64,000 nt of DNA from Clonostachys chloroleuca (lineage: Eukaryota > Ascomycota > Sordariomycetes > Hypocreales > Bionectriaceae): NCBI GenBank assembly GCA_037952775.1, contig JBANAY010000001.1:1302001-1366000 (forward strand), in the 5' to 3' direction. The notes below the pieces were generated by a model. The model had not been told where the DNA came from and made no database searches. It worked only from the letters and a program-made list of their open reading frames with translations. Below are positions 62,886 through 64,000 of this stretch, one piece after another. Both the position numbers and the translations under genes were made by a program. How positions within the stretch are numbered: position 1 is the first letter of the stretch; every line of letters begins with the position of its first letter.

Positions 62886-63880
62886 TTGTGGTTATTCTTG
62901 ATTGGTGACGGGGTAAAAGGTGTCTGCTGGGTCGTGGTGATGATAAAACTCGGTTCAGTCTGAATGCAGACGGTTGATGTAGGCGATGTCAGTGAGAATT
63001 GATTGATGCAAAGGTTAGGCGCGACAGAGCAGCGCGGCGCCGCATCAGCACACCAACTTATTTATTATCACAGGCAGCTTGACATGCTCCTTGGGCGAGC
63101 GGCAGGATTGACTGGCGGGCAGCTCCAAAGCCTGGATCCTTCGTCAATGCGCGGCTATTTTAAGCTCTCTCACCCCATCTTTAGCGGCACATCGCTGTCA
63201 GATTCGATTCCAGCCCTGCTGCCCGCCTATCATATCATCAAATTGCCTGGTTTACATTCGGCCATCAAAAAGCCACGATGCATCATCAAATCCAAACCTA
63301 ACCAGTCGGCCAGTCAATTTACCAGAAACACCAAGGCACCCAGTGAGCAGAGTTTGATCAATACTCTTTGTTCCTTGCGTTTAAACTCGCGCCTCAAACT
63401 CTCTTCTTGTACCGTGTCAGCGCGGCCCCACCATTGTCCATTTTGGGAGTATTACGAGAATCAACGCTGATCTGACTTCCAACTCAACCAACGCGCCAAG
63501 ATACGTCTTCCGCAGCATCCGACACAGATATTTGCCGTGTCAGTCTTTCAAAATATCAAGAATCAACATAGATAGTTCTCATTCAGCAATTAAAAAATAA
63601 GTAAGTAAGGTGGTGTAATGAAACCGGTGCCAAAGTAACACAGTAAATTTATGCCCGAGTTCAACCTCTATGTACGTGTGTAAATGAGAGCCAAATTATA
63701 ACTCCGCCTTAGCGCTCTGGTATTGAGAACCAAACAAATAAATTCTTGGTGCATCTTTTACCGAAAACCTCTTCACCAATCTTATTGCCTGTTCTTCAAG
63801 AAGACAATACTAGAGCTTTATTTCCCAACAAACGGTGGTTTGGGCTGATGTATAGGGTAGGCAGTCCATAAGTGAACAGC
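62886..63880. other. Intergenic region at the right end
   Basis: The part next to 62885 is the promoter of the small repeat protein; an AATAAATAA-like box on the minus strand near 63060-63070 is a candidate TATA element. The 155-codon frame at 63003-63470 lacks recognisable features. I see no other gene. Confidence 0.45.
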
Positions 63881-64000
63881 TATTTAAGGCCACAAGCCCC
63901 ACCTGGTTTAAGTTCATAGGGAAGCGGCAATACTCGGGAACATCACCAACAACCTGAACCTTCAAACAAGCCAACTCCACCACAACAATATTTGTCGAAA
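63881..64000 (+). promoter_or_regulatory. Probable promoter and leader of a gene beyond the right edge
   Basis: A TATA-like TATTTAAGG lies at 63881-63889. From about 63940 the sequence turns into a CA-rich, G-poor leader (CATCACCAACAACC, CCAACTCCACCACAACAA) of the kind that precedes start codons in ascomycetes. No ATG follows before the window ends, so the gene itself is not visible. Confidence 0.4.

Noticed and set aside
63003..63470. A 155-codon + strand frame upstream of the repeat-protein gene
   Set aside because: Its first codon is TTG; the in-frame ATG follows at 63006. The protein is low in structure-forming features and the region is probably promoter of the minus-strand gene.

Overview
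The window comes from a filamentous ascomycete (Pezizomycotina). Short GT-AG introns of about 53-105 nt, NmrA-like, DUF7730-type and fungal rhodopsin-domain genes, and above all a fungal-type multimodular peptide synthetase support this. The order or species cannot be fixed from the sequence alone.

Positions 1-51541 are one giant intron-free non-ribosomal peptide synthetase (NRPS) on the + strand. It is already inside an adenylation domain at base 2 and ends at a stop at 51541. About 17,180 residues are visible. They hold 16 thiolation domains, 16 adenylation domains (the first truncated by the window edge), 15 internal condensation domains and a divergent terminal condensation domain. The order is A-T-(C-A-T)x15-C, with modules spaced very regularly at about 3.25 kb. 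No epimerisation, methylation, thioesterase or reductase domain is visible. Specificity residues were read by eye. Modules 8 and 13 share one code, modules 10 and 14 share another, and module 6 is a relative of 10/14, so the assembly line grew by internal duplication of one- and two-module units. The reading frame breaks four times (about 11115, 14610, 19610 and 27371). Each break is a one-base (or equivalent) shift in a place where homology runs on uninterrupted.

The right-hand 12.5 kb carries ordinary, spaced genes: a DUF7730-like protein (minus strand), a small secreted and probably GPI-anchored protein (+), an intact three-exon NmrA-like oxidoreductase (minus), a rhodopsin-domain (SAT4-type) seven-helix membrane protein (+), an HSL-type alpha/beta hydrolase (+), and a small secreted protein with two imperfect repeats and dibasic sites (minus). 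The right edge looks like the promoter and leader of a further + strand gene.

Single-base frame breaks also occur in the DUF7730 gene, the hydrolase and the rhodopsin-domain gene, while three other genes are intact. Consensus indel errors are therefore the simplest reading of the NRPS breaks, though real decay of the locus cannot be excluded from sequence alone. The hydrolase and the NmrA-like protein could serve the peptide pathway, but nothing in the sequence proves this. No transporter or pathway regulator is visible.
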